Shown: positions 17,101 to 24,640, numbered from the stretch's first letter. The stretch: DNA of 41,233 bases from JAEUMW01 sp039807745 (GCA_039807745.1 JBDHRV010000012.1:1-41233); one strand, 5' to 3'. Notes: a model not told the origin generated them from the letters alone. Program-made: numbers and translations.

Positions 17101-17206
17101 CCTGTTCGTAATCCCGACCGCATACACGCTGCTCGTGGGCAAGCGCAGGAAGATCGAAGAGGAGCCGATGCCGGCGACGCTGGAGCATTCCCCCGCCAGT
17201 CGCTAG
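14111..17206 (+). CDS. RND multidrug efflux permease (AcrB/HAE1 family)
   Basis: 1031 residues from a GTG, the usual length for the hydrophobe-amphiphile efflux group. It opens with the typical ISELSIKRPVLATVMSLVI first helix. The proton-relay aspartates are D400-D401 in GLVVDDAIVVLEN, and the relay lysine is K920 in GLITKHGILIVEF. Two large periplasmic loops and twelve helices in two repeats are evident. It exports drugs, dyes or organic compounds using proton motive force; the substrate range cannot be read. It is probably co-transcribed with the adaptor upstream and the DUF4126 gene 4 bp downstream, under the divergent LysR protein. Confidence 0.95.
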   Translation: MYISELSIKRPVLATVMSLVIVLLGVIAFQRLSVREYPNIDAPVVSVRTVYKGASASVMESQVTQPLEDSLSGIEGVKTIKSISREEVSQITVEFVRERDSDAAASDVRDRVSRVRGRLPTDIDEPVVSKIEADAQAIMWLAFRSDRHTPLEITDYADRYIADSIKTLPGVSSVIIGGERKYAMRLWLDRDRLAAFALTAQDVEAGLRRQNVEIPAGRIEGAKREFTVLSETDLRTPEQFNNLIVAEASGYPVRLKDLGRAELGSLDDRTEVRVNGELAVGLGVVKQSTANTLAVAEAVKRQIPRIEAGLPEGMKLIVAFDSSVFIEKSIEAVYRTMVEALLLVVLVIFLFLRSLRATLIPFVTIPVSLIGAFFFLYVLGFSINVLTLLGIVLAIGLVVDDAIVVLENIYRHIEEGVPPIRAAVQGSREIAFAVVAMTLTLSAVFTPLAFMTGNTGKLFTEFALTVAAAVLVSGFVALTLTPMMCSKMLRHQAHHSAIYNWSERFFVALNDGYRWAITRTLRHRWLVIAIFVAVAAAAGLLFQSLKSELAPIEDRGFFIGIMLAPEGATMEYTQEYARRVEEMYQEVPEIRNYFVVVAPGLEKPNPVNLAFSFVSLKPWDERARKQQEVTAQLRGKMFATLPGVLAFPVDPPSLGQSFRNPPVQFVVQANSYEELDQLVNKMMARARAYPGLTNIDSDLKLNKPQLSVTIDREKAADVGVEVETIGRTLETLLGGRQVTRFKREGKQYDVIVRLEDAARRQPTDLTSIYVRGKDGQLIQLSNLVQVKETVAPKELNHFNRLRAAIIQGNITPGYTLGEALAFLEQAAREELPKTAQTDYDGQSREFRESGAALYLTFVLALIFIYLVLAAQFESFVGPFVIMLTVPLAMTGALAALKLTGGTLNVYSQIGLVMLIGLITKHGILIVEFANQLRDGGKEKFDAVIEAATLRLRPILMTTAAMVLGAVPLAIATGAGAESRQPIGWVIVGGLVFGTLLTLFVIPTAYTLLVGKRRKIEEEPMPATLEHSPASR

Positions 17207-17210
17207 GCAG

Positions 17211-17804
17211 ATGAGTGCATATCTGCCGGAGATCGCCGTCGCCGCCGCACTCGCCTGGGCAAGCGGCATCCGCCTCTACGCGACGCTCTTCCTCGTCGGA
17301 CTCGCGGGCAAGCTCGGCTGGGTCGTGCTGCCCGAGCACCTCGAGATCCTCGCGAGTCCGCTCGTCCTGGGCGCGAGCGGCTTCATGACGGTCGTCGAGC
17401 TCTTCGCCGACAAGATTCCCTGGATCGACAGCGTGTGGGATGCCGTCAACACATTCATTCGCGTTCCGGGCGGAGCGTTGCTCGCGGCTGCGGCGATGGG
17501 CGATTCGGGCGCCGGTGCCGCGCTCGCCGCGGCCATCATCGGTGGGACCATCGCTGCCAGCACTCACCTGGCGAAGGCAGGCGCGCGGGCGGTCGTCAAC
17601 ACCTCGCCCGAACCGTTCTCCAACTTCGTGAAGTCGAGCGCGGAAGACCTGCTCGTGCCGGCTGGTCTCTTCACCGCAGTGGCGGCGCCGGTGATCTTCC
17701 TCCTCGCGCTGCTGGTGTTCCTGGGTCTGGTGGCGTGGGCGCTGCCCACGCTGTGGCGCGGTGTGCGGCGGCTGATGTCGCGGATACGCCCCTCAAGGTC
17801 ATAG
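17211..17804 (+). CDS. DUF4126 membrane protein
   Basis: 197 residues. Features of the DUF4126 family are present: an N-terminal WASGIRLYATLFLVGL helix, a conserved VVELFADKIPWIDSVWDAVN loop and a following Gly/Ala-rich membrane region (AAAMGDSGAGAALAAAII). About four to five hydrophobic segments are visible and the C-terminus is very basic. Function is unknown for the family. It begins 4 bp after the RND permease gene, so it probably shares that transcript. Whether it has anything to do with efflux is open. Confidence 0.88.
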   Translation: MSAYLPEIAVAAALAWASGIRLYATLFLVGLAGKLGWVVLPEHLEILASPLVLGASGFMTVVELFADKIPWIDSVWDAVNTFIRVPGGALLAAAAMGDSGAGAALAAAIIGGTIAASTHLAKAGARAVVNTSPEPFSNFVKSSAEDLLVPAGLFTAVAAPVIFLLALLVFLGLVAWALPTLWRGVRRLMSRIRPSRS

Positions 17805-17976
17805 GCGGGCCAAGCGCTCTACCATGCCGGCACACTTGTGAGCAGATACAGCTCGCTCTGATCGCGCGCCACAGACTCGGCCGCGCCACATCCTTATGGA
17901 GCCACTTCCCGAAAGGCAGGAGTCGGCCAGCTCCGGTCAGTAACATCGGCATAAGAGGGCGTCTCCGAGCGGCCGG

Positions 17977-18180
17977 TTGAGCTTCGATGGCAGTCATTCG
18001 CCGCTGCGCCGAGATGCGCACATCATCGCCTTCAAAAGCGAAGCGCCGGCCGTGCGCCAGATCCTCGCGCACTTGGGCGAGGTGACCTCACCGCTGCGCC
18101 TGGCGCCAGCTCTCGGCTTGAACCGGTTCGACCCCCAGGCCCAGCCAGCACCGGATTACGAATTCGATCAGCGCGTTGCG
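17977..18180 (+). pseudogene. C-terminal remnant of an IS91-like transposase
   Basis: Reading from a TTG with no ribosome binding site, the frame gives a segment LRRDAHIIAFKSEAPAVRQI, then LAHLGEVTSPLRLAPA, and ends near PDYEFDQRV. From memory this is the pattern at the C-terminus of IS91-family (Y2) transposases, which commonly read IxAFxTDxxxVRxIL, GExTxPPRxxPARGPP and EYEFDQR. The catalytic domains are missing, so this is a dead fragment. The 172 bp before it (17805-17976) hold no gene I can support. A database search is needed to be sure. Confidence 0.6.
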
Positions 18181-18213
18181 GGTAGGCGCCAACGAGAGGA
18201 GCCGCGTCGCCCG

Positions 18214-18244
18214 TCATGGGGTGACTGATGCTCATGGGGTGACT
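18214..18244. repeat. 13-bp direct repeat
   Basis: TCATGGGGTGACT occurs at 18214-18226 and again at 18232-18244. A small inverted repeat GTGAC/GTCAC overlaps the second copy, and a perfect 16-bp palindrome (GACCCGCCGGCGGGTC, 18272-18287) follows at the stop codon of the phosphoesterase. They lie between the transposase remnant and that gene. No function is clear. Confidence 0.5.
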
Positions 18245-18286
18245 CCCTTGTCACAGAAGCATTCTCCTGTCCGACCCGCCGGCGGG

Positions 18287-20305
18287 TCATTGGTGAACGC
18301 GAACGCTGGCGCTTCGCTGGACACCAGCCTTCTGTCTGGCGGCTTTCACGAGAACGTGTACTTCCTTCAAGTACTCCAGCGCCTCTCCGCGCGTTCGCAG
18401 GGCGTCGACGCGAGCTATGATCGCTTCGTGCTCAAACGGCGGCGTGACCTCGAGGTGCTGGGCAAGGCCCGACGCGAGGGTCGCTGCAATCCTGCCCGTC
18501 GGATCGTCATCGATGGCCCTGTCTGGCTCTTTGGCCGTCTTCGCTTCGAATGGGACCTCGACGACCCGGGCGAGCGCCGCACCCATCGGATCCGGCAGCG
18601 TCATCGGAGCGTCGGACCGAGGCTCATCGAGCGTGGCCAGGGGCTTCAGGTCCGAGGTAAACGACGATCGCGTCGTGAGCTCCTTGAGGCCGAAGAGTCT
18701 TATCACCGTGGCTACGATCGTCGAGTGCTCGTAGGTGCGATGGTCGATCATATTCCTCGGAATGCGCGGTGAGATGACGATAGCGGGGACTCGCGGACCG
18801 AGCTGATCGAACGCGAACCCGAACTTTCGTCCGGTGGAGCCGGTGCGCCGCGCCGACGGGGGAGCAACGTGATCGTAGAAGCCGCCGTGCTCGTCATAGG
18901 TGATGATGAGCATACTGTCGTTCCAGATCGGCGAGGCGCGCAGAGCTTCATACGTCCTCTTGATGATCATCTCGCCCGACTTGACGCTGCCGAGAGGGTG
19001 CTGCGAGTTGCCGCCCTCGTACTCGTCAAACGGGTCGTAGCTGGGCTCGATGAAGGTGTATGACGCGTTGTAGGAAGGCGAGGCGACGTCTTCGCGGAAA
19101 TCCTCGAACTCGTCGATGTCGAACGTCCGGCTGACACCCTTCAGCAAGGCGACGTTGGGAAAACTGTCGTCGCCGTAGATTCGCCACTTGACGCCGGCTT
19201 CGTCGAGCCGATCGAAGATCGTTCCGTGCTCGAATGCAATGCCGGACCACGGACTCGAGAAGGCTTCCGCATACTCCTTGGTGGAAGGTGCATTATCAAA
19301 GAAGCCCGCCGTCGCGGCGTGAACGAAGAAGCGATTGGGCTCCGTCGGGCCCGGCATGGAAGAGAACCAGCGATCGCAGACGACGAACTCCCGCGCGAGA
19401 GCGGTGATGACCGGTACCTGGTCCGGCGTGAAGCACCGCATGGCTCCATCCGGCAGCTCCGGATGCGACTTCGCATAGACCGATACGAACCCCGAGTTGT
19501 TGATCGGCGGGTACGGCTGGCGGCTCACGTACGCGGCCCCCTCGCCACAGAGCTGCTCGAGGACACCCGGAAAACTATGCGATGGGTCGTGCTCAGCCCG
19601 GTCCGGAGCACCTCGCTGCACGGTGTAGGTGACGCCGTTGTACGAATTCGATTCCGAGCCATTCAGTCCATCGATGGAAGTCGGTTGACCCGTCGCCACG
19701 TCCGTCCCGGTGATACCCGAGAACCCAAGCATGTGGTCGAACGAGCGGTTCTCCAGCATCAGCACGAAGACGTGCTTGATCTTGGACGCACGATGGTCGC
19801 GCACAATAGGATCGCCGCCTCCATGGCCTGGAGTCCCCCGCGGGTCTTCGCCTCGGTGGTCGCGTACGACGATGACACCTCCGTCGGCGGGTAACGGTTC
19901 TGTGCGCGGCGGAATAGGAGGCGCCACTGCGGGGGTCACGTTGGTATTGGGAGATGCGCCGCTTGCGCGTTGCCGTTCCCAATGCCCGTTCACGAATTGC
20001 CCGTCACGGATCGCGCCGCGCGCCCACACGAAGCCAGGGCGCTCGGTTCGAAAGACGTGCACGTACGACGTCTTCTTGTCGAAGCCGTAGACTGAAAGAT
20101 CGGGGCAGTCCTCTAGCAGATCGACGGAAGCGCCGTAGCCACTGTATTCGTTGGCGTGCTCGTACAGCACCGCACAGTAGCCTGGCGCCACCCGAATCGA
20201 AGAAGCGGCGTCGTTGAAGTCAGTTGTGAATCGGGTGTGACCCTCGTCCAGAGACACGGCCGAACCAGCAAATTCTCGATCGCTGTATAGGGTTACCGCA
20301 CTCAT
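18287..20305 (-). CDS. Phospholipase C-like phosphoesterase with beta/gamma-crystallin domain
   Basis: 672 residues. Residues 1 to about 86 look like a beta/gamma-crystallin domain: VTLYSDREFAGSAVSLDEG, then a second half with AVLYEHANEYSGYGASVDLL. A Pro-rich, Gly-rich linker follows. From about residue 170 comes the phosphoesterase family that includes bacterial non-haemolytic phospholipase C and acid phosphatase AcpA. Its marks are HVFVLMLENRSFDHMLGF (metal site), DRWFSSMPGPTEPNRFF, and IITYDEHGGFYDHVAPPSA. It should cleave phosphodiesters or phosphomonoesters such as phospholipid head groups. No Tat or Sec signal is visible, although relatives are usually exported. The ATG has an AGAGAGGTG ribosome binding site and a near-consensus promoter upstream. 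Base composition is lower in G+C than the neighbours, so transfer is likely. Confidence 0.88.
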   Translation of the reverse strand: MSAVTLYSDREFAGSAVSLDEGHTRFTTDFNDAASSIRVAPGYCAVLYEHANEYSGYGASVDLLEDCPDLSVYGFDKKTSYVHVFRTERPGFVWARGAIRDGQFVNGHWERQRASGASPNTNVTPAVAPPIPPRTEPLPADGGVIVVRDHRGEDPRGTPGHGGGDPIVRDHRASKIKHVFVLMLENRSFDHMLGFSGITGTDVATGQPTSIDGLNGSESNSYNGVTYTVQRGAPDRAEHDPSHSFPGVLEQLCGEGAAYVSRQPYPPINNSGFVSVYAKSHPELPDGAMRCFTPDQVPVITALAREFVVCDRWFSSMPGPTEPNRFFVHAATAGFFDNAPSTKEYAEAFSSPWSGIAFEHGTIFDRLDEAGVKWRIYGDDSFPNVALLKGVSRTFDIDEFEDFREDVASPSYNASYTFIEPSYDPFDEYEGGNSQHPLGSVKSGEMIIKRTYEALRASPIWNDSMLIITYDEHGGFYDHVAPPSARRTGSTGRKFGFAFDQLGPRVPAIVISPRIPRNMIDHRTYEHSTIVATVIRLFGLKELTTRSSFTSDLKPLATLDEPRSDAPMTLPDPMGAALARVVEVPFEAKTAKEPDRAIDDDPTGRIAATLASGLAQHLEVTPPFEHEAIIARVDALRTRGEALEYLKEVHVLVKAARQKAGVQRSASVRVHQ

Positions 20306-20364
20306 GCTGCACCTCTCTTTGTGTGCGCCGCACGGTGTGCTGGCGCGAGCCCCACTGGCTCGTC

Positions 20365-20392
20365 ATTATCTCGCGGACGCCGACCGTGTCAA
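20365..20392 (-). promoter_or_regulatory. Near-consensus sigma-70 promoter of the phosphoesterase gene
   Basis: On the minus strand TTGACA (20392-20387) and GATAAT (20370-20365) are separated by 16 bp. It lies 60 bp upstream of the start codon. This is the best -35/-10 match I found in the window. Confidence 0.65.
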
Positions 20393-20777
20393 TGAAGGGG
20401 AGAAATATCCACACCGACGTGCGAGCCCAGCGCACCGACGCAGAGCTCAGCAACGTGGGATCCAAGCAGCGGCTCCCGCGAATAACTCGTGCGACTCGAC
20501 CTGAGATCAGCCTGGAGCTTCTTGCCGGCAACGAGCCGTAGAGGCGCACGGCGGCGCGACAGGTCGGGCGTTCTGTCGCGTCGCATCTAAACTCGCTCGC
20601 GCGGCTTTGTGTAGCCGAGGTGGTACGCATGTCCCAATGACACATCGATGACAAGGGCACCGTGCCGGGTAGCCATCGTTCGTCCGTGAACCTGGGCTGA
20701 CCTGTCCTCGACGCAACCGGTTGCGCAAAGCGCAGGGCAGGGATGTTCAGCGCGGGCGACTGCAGGCATGTACGAGG
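20393..20777. other. Gene-free stretch between the phosphoesterase and vapBC
   Basis: About 385 bp between the phosphoesterase promoter and the vapBC operator. Short open frames exist on both strands, but none has a ribosome binding site or a recognisable product. No tRNA-like fold or long repeat is seen. It may be decayed sequence in a transferred patch. Confidence 0.5.
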
Positions 20778-20806
20778 GATCTGCGGCGCAGATCGTGTGC
20801 TACACT
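20778..20806 (+). promoter_or_regulatory. vapBC promoter with perfect palindromic operator
   Basis: GATCTGCG and CGCAGATC (20778-20785 and 20787-20794) form a perfect 8-1-8 palindrome. Seven bases on is TACACT (20801-20806), a good -10; the -35 would fall within the palindrome. Antitoxins of this type autorepress by binding such dyads. The vapB start codon is 28 bp past the -10. Confidence 0.6.
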
Positions 20807-20833
20807 GATTCTGTGTCGTTCTCTGGAGATGAC

Positions 20834-21076
20834 GTGGCAAACCTTACCCTTACCATCGACGATGAAGTGCTCAAGAAGGCACGCATCCATGCCCTTGAAC
20901 GCGGCACATCGGTAAACGCGCTGGTCCGTGAATACCTCGAGCGTGTCGCCCACGACGACACCGAACTGGAAGCGATCGTAAACGGCATCGACGCGATTGC
21001 CGATGCCGCACCTCGGCGCCGCGTCTCTAAGTGGACGCGAGACGAGCTCTATGCGGAAAGGCTGCCGCGGCGTTGA
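20834..21076 (+). CDS. vapB: VapB-like antitoxin
   Basis: 80 residues from a GTG with a GGAG ribosome binding site. The frame is open upstream, but those codons cover the promoter. The N-terminus (ANLTLTIDDEVLKKARIHAL) is a ribbon-helix-helix DNA-binding unit that should dimerise on the upstream palindrome. The C-terminus (RRRVSKWTRDELYAERLPRR) is the kind of basic/aromatic tail that binds and blocks the toxin. It overlaps the toxin start by 4 bp (TTGA). Its role is to neutralise the PIN-domain RNase encoded next. Confidence 0.85.
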   Translation: MANLTLTIDDEVLKKARIHALERGTSVNALVREYLERVAHDDTELEAIVNGIDAIADAAPRRRVSKWTRDELYAERLPRR

Positions 21077-21504
21077 GAATCTTCGTCGATACTAACGTGC
21101 TCCTTTACCGCTTCGATGGTGGCGCTCCGAAGAAGCGCGATGCGGCGCGCGCCGAGTTTCGCCGTCTCGTCATGGAGCGCTCGATTGTCTTGAGTACTCA
21201 AGTGCTGCAGGAGTTTTTCGTCGCTGCGACGAGGAAACTGAACCCTCCACTTAGCTCCGATCAGGCGGGGGTAGTCGTAGGGTATCTATCGCGCTTGCCC
21301 ATCGTTCAGATCACCCCCCGCACGATCCTCGAAGCAGTCGCTTTGCATCGACGGTTCTCGCTTTCCTTTTGGGACGCGTTGATCGTCCGCAGCGCGATCG
21401 AGGCGGGCGCTGATACCCTGTACACGGAGGATCTGCAGGAAGGGCAGGTGATCGAGGGGCTGGCCATCGCCAATCCGTTCTCTATGGCGACGCGAGGACT
21501 CTAG
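21073..21504 (+). CDS. vapC: VapC-like PIN-domain toxin
   Basis: 143 residues from a TTG overlapping the antitoxin stop (TTGA). This start gives the canonical RIFVDTNVLLYRFD beginning; longer versions would add unrelated residues from the antitoxin region. PIN-domain acidic residues are all present: D6, E47 in QVLQEFF, D101 in FWDALIV, and D120 in LYTEDLQ. It is a probable metal-dependent RNase, active when the antitoxin is lost. The target RNA cannot be inferred. Together with vapB it forms a type II toxin-antitoxin unit in a patch with other signs of transfer. Confidence 0.9.
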   Translation: MRIFVDTNVLLYRFDGGAPKKRDAARAEFRRLVMERSIVLSTQVLQEFFVAATRKLNPPLSSDQAGVVVGYLSRLPIVQITPRTILEAVALHRRFSLSFWDALIVRSAIEAGADTLYTEDLQEGQVIEGLAIANPFSMATRGL

Positions 21505-21707
21505 CCCAGCGGAACCGTGGTGGATTTCGATGGGCCGGGAGCAAGGACGGAGGCGGCGAAAAGTTGCTGGCTGGACCGAAGAACGGTTGCCGGGGCCGCG
21601 AGGTGGCTCGCGGCGACCCGGTTTGTCTTCGGCGCGCCCCGTTCAGTGGGGCGGGACGCGCAGCGAAGCCACGAAGGCGGAAGTCGACAGGTTGCGCGTC
21701 GCCGGCC

Positions 21708-22550
21708 TCACCCCACGCTGATCACGACTTCGGCATACTCGCTCGGCACCACCAGGCCACGCCCGCCGCCGATGTCGAACTCGCTAAGCAGCGCAGTGAT
21801 GTCGCGCTCGAGCTGCGCTTGCCCGCCCGCATCCAGCGCGGCGAAGGCCTTGTGGGTCGGGCCGTAGAAGTCGCGGAACACCTGCACGAAGTGCGCGGCC
21901 GAGCGGTAGCGGAACGGAAACAGCTTGCGCTCGACGCTCAGCTCGCGAGCGCGCGGGCCGAAGAGCGCGACGAGATGCGGCTCGGTGCCCCACAGTGCCG
22001 GCGAGCGCAAGCCGGCCGGCGGCGGCACATGCGCGCCGACGATCTTGAACAGGCGGCCGATGAAGCCGTCCGGTGTCCAGTTGGCCATCCCGATGCGGCC
22101 GCCGGGGCGTACCACGCGCAGCAGTTCGCGCGCCGCGCGCGCCTGGTCGGGTGCGAACATCACGCCGAAGGTCGACAGGACGATGTCGAAGCTGGCGGCA
22201 TCGAAAGGCAGCGCCTCCACGTCGGCGACCTCGAACCGCACGTTCAGCCCTTCGGCTTCGGCGCGGCGGCGGCCCTTGTCCAGCAGGGCCGACACGTAGT
22301 CGATGGAGGTCACGTCGGCGAAACGGCGCGCCGCGGCGAGTGTGGCGTTGCCGTTGCCCGCGGCGACATCGAGCACATGTTCGCCGGCGCGCACATCGAC
22401 CGCTTCGGCGAGCATCTCGCCGACAATTTGCAGCGTGGTGCCCACCACGGCAAAATCGCCGCTGGCCCAGGTGGCCCGCTGGCGCTGCTTGATCGCGGCA
22501 TAGTCCGGCGTAGCGGCGGGGTTTGCGATGGTGGCGGTGGCGGAGGTCAT
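21708..22550 (-). CDS. Class I SAM-dependent methyltransferase
   Basis: 280 residues from an ATG with an AAGGA ribosome binding site; the frame extends upstream but without one. Motif I is VLDVAAGNGNATLAAARR at about 56-73, followed by an acidic strand end (TSIDYVSALLD), then VADVEALPFDAASFDIVLS and LRVVRPGGRIGMANW. This is the Methyltransf_11/25 (UbiE-like) layout. The substrate is unknown; a small molecule is likely. It is divergent from an AraC regulator with 138 bp between them, which contains an imperfect CCGACA/TGTCGG dyad at 22578-22596. The regulator may control it. Confidence 0.9.
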   Translation of the reverse strand: MTSATATIANPAATPDYAAIKQRQRATWASGDFAVVGTTLQIVGEMLAEAVDVRAGEHVLDVAAGNGNATLAAARRFADVTSIDYVSALLDKGRRRAEAEGLNVRFEVADVEALPFDAASFDIVLSTFGVMFAPDQARAARELLRVVRPGGRIGMANWTPDGFIGRLFKIVGAHVPPPAGLRSPALWGTEPHLVALFGPRARELSVERKLFPFRYRSAAHFVQVFRDFYGPTHKAFAALDAGGQAQLERDITALLSEFDIGGGRGLVVPSEYAEVVISVG

Positions 22551-22688
22551 GGTGGATTCCTTGGTGTTGGATGATTGCCGACACATCGGTTGTCGGTGTG
22601 CGCATGATCCGCGTCGGCGCCCTTGCACGCTTCACCCGGCGTCGCGCCGATTTGCTCGCGCGTCCGCCAATCCGCTGGCCGCCGCGCG

Positions 22689-23702
22689 ATGACCGGCATC
22701 GATCCACTGTCCGATGTGCTGCGCAGCGTCCGGCTGCGCGGTTCGGTCTATTTCCACGTGAGCTGCCGCGACCAGTGGGCGGCCAAGGCGCCGGCTTCGC
22801 GCGAGCTCGCGCCGCACGTGATGCCGGGCGCCGAGCACGTCATCGAGTACCACCTGTTCGCCAAGGGCGCGGGCTGGGTTGGCGTGGACGGCGAGCCGCC
22901 GCTGCGCATGCGCACGGGCGATATCGTCATGCTGCCCCGCGGCGACGCGCACATGGTCTCCAGCGCGCCGGGCATGCAGTCGGCACCCGAAGATGACTGG
23001 CTGCTCGGCGAGCGCGACGGGGAGAACCCGATCCCGGTGACTTATCGCGGAAACATCGTCGAACTCGGTCTGCTGCCGCCCGAGGACGCCACTACCGTCA
23101 TCGTGTGCGGCTTCATCGCCTGCGATCTGCGGCCGTTCAATCCGCTGATCGACGCGCTGCCCAGGCTCCTGCACCTGCCCGCCGAAGGGGTCGGCGCCTG
23201 GGTGGCGCCGATGCTCGAACACGCGGTGTCGGAATCCGGCGACCGGCGCGCCGGCGGTGCGGCGCTGCTGGAGCGGGTCAGCGAGATGGTGTTCGTCGAC
23301 GGTGCGCGCCGTTACCTGGATTCGCTGCCGCCGCAGGCGCAAGGCTGGCTCGGCGCGCTGCGCGACCGTCAGGTGGGCCGGGCCATCGGGCTGATGCACG
23401 CCGCTCCTGCCGAGCCCTGGACGGTGGAGGAGCTGGGTCGCCGCGTGGGACTCTCGCGCTCGGCCTTGCACGAACGTTTCGTCGCGCTGGCCGGGATGGC
23501 GCCCATGCAGTACCTGGCCAACTGGCGCATGCAGTGCGGCGCCCGCCTGCTGCGCGAAAGCCACTCCCCCGTCGCGGCGGTCGCGCTGGACGTCGGCTAC
23601 GATTCGGAAGCCGCGTTCTCACGCGCCTTCAAGCGTGCCACCGGGCTGCCGCCGGCGGCCTGGCGGCGCGCGCAGCGGCAACCCGCAGGAACGGCAGCTT
23701 GA
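22689..23702 (+). CDS. AraC-family regulator with cupin sensor domain
   Basis: 337 residues. The N-terminal half is a cupin-type sensor (HVIEYHLFAKGAGWVGVDG, then RMRTGDIVMLPRGDAHMV). The C-terminal quarter has the two helix-turn-helix motifs of AraC proteins: WTVEELGRRVGLSRSALHER, and then SPVAAVALDVGYDSEAAFSR. The ATG at 22689 is the first codon consistent with the domain. It is divergent from the methyltransferase, and its stop overlaps the arginase start (TTGA). The ligand is unknown. Confidence 0.92.
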   Translation: MTGIDPLSDVLRSVRLRGSVYFHVSCRDQWAAKAPASRELAPHVMPGAEHVIEYHLFAKGAGWVGVDGEPPLRMRTGDIVMLPRGDAHMVSSAPGMQSAPEDDWLLGERDGENPIPVTYRGNIVELGLLPPEDATTVIVCGFIACDLRPFNPLIDALPRLLHLPAEGVGAWVAPMLEHAVSESGDRRAGGAALLERVSEMVFVDGARRYLDSLPPQAQGWLGALRDRQVGRAIGLMHAAPAEPWTVEELGRRVGLSRSALHERFVALAGMAPMQYLANWRMQCGARLLRESHSPVAAVALDVGYDSEAAFSRAFKRATGLPPAAWRRAQRQPAGTAA

Positions 23703-24640
23703 CCGGTGCCGTCGTGAAACCATGCTCAGTCAGCATCATCGGCGCACCGACGGATGTCGGGGCCAGCGTTCGCGGTGCGAGCATGGGTCCGGAGGCGCTG
23801 CGCGTGGCGGGCGTCACCGAGGCGCTTGCACGCTTCGTCGACGATGTCATCGACAAGGGCAATCTCGGCGGTCCCTTGAACCCGCAGCTCGCGGCGCAAG
23901 ACGGCTACCGCCACCTCGCGGAAGTGGGGGCCTGGAACCGGCTGGTGTTCGCGGCAGTGAGCGAGGAACTCGCCGCGGGACGGCTGCCGGTTCTGCTCGG
24001 CGGCGATCACTCGCTCGCGATCGGCTCGATCGCTGCCGTCGCCCGCCGGTGCCGGGAAGCCGACCGGACGCTGCGCGTGCTGTGGCTCGATGCGCACGCG
24101 GATTTCAACACCTCGACGCTGACACCGAGCGGCAACCTCCACGGCATGCCCGTCGCATGTCTGTGCGGCTTCGGTCCGGATGAGCTCACTCATATCGGCG
24201 GTACTTCGCCGGCGCTGGGTCGCGGCGACATCCGTTTGGTCGGCGTGCGCAGCGTGGACGATGCCGAGCGGCGCTTCCTGCGCATGGCCGGGCTCGAGGT
24301 CTATGACATGCGCTGCGTCGACGAGATCGGCATGCGGCAGACGCTCGAGGGGGCGCTGGCGGGCGTCGATGCAGACACACATCTGCACGTGAGTCTCGAC
24401 GTGGACTTCCTCGATCCGGAAATCGCGCACGGCGTCGGTACACCGGTGCGCGGCGGACCGACCTATCGCGAGGCACAGCTTTGCATGGAGATGATCGCGG
24501 ACACGGGATGCCTCGCGTCGCTCGACATCATGGAGCTCAACCCCGCGTTCGACCGCCAGAATCAGACCGCCGAGCTCGCCGTCGACCTGATCGAAAGCCT
24601 CTTCGGCAAGAGCACGCTGATCCGGCCGCAGCAGCGCTAG
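23699..24640 (+). CDS. Arginase
   Basis: 313 residues from a TTG that overlaps the upstream TGA and has AGGAA seven bases before it; a GTG at 23714 would give 308 residues but lacks a ribosome binding site. Ureohydrolase metal motifs are all present: GGDHS at about 101-105, DAHADFNT at 131-138, and SLDVDFLDP further on. SGNLHGMPVA is the arginase-type substrate loop, favouring arginase over agmatinase. It would convert arginine to ornithine and urea using a dimanganese centre in the cytoplasm. Translational coupling to the AraC gene suggests that regulator controls it. No ornithine aminotransferase or urease gene is nearby. Confidence 0.92.
   Translation: MTGAVVKPCSVSIIGAPTDVGASVRGASMGPEALRVAGVTEALARFVDDVIDKGNLGGPLNPQLAAQDGYRHLAEVGAWNRLVFAAVSEELAAGRLPVLLGGDHSLAIGSIAAVARRCREADRTLRVLWLDAHADFNTSTLTPSGNLHGMPVACLCGFGPDELTHIGGTSPALGRGDIRLVGVRSVDDAERRFLRMAGLEVYDMRCVDEIGMRQTLEGALAGVDADTHLHVSLDVDFLDPEIAHGVGTPVRGGPTYREAQLCMEMIADTGCLASLDIMELNPAFDRQNQTAELAVDLIESLFGKSTLIRPQQR

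Noticed and set aside
20323..20541. Short open frame encoding about 72 residues before vapBC
   Set aside because: No ribosome binding site, no recognisable family, and it overlaps the phosphoesterase promoter on the other strand.
21635..21653. CGCCCC/GGGGCG hairpin after vapC as a terminator
   Set aside because: The stem is only six bases and has no T-run; such G+C dyads are frequent here by chance.
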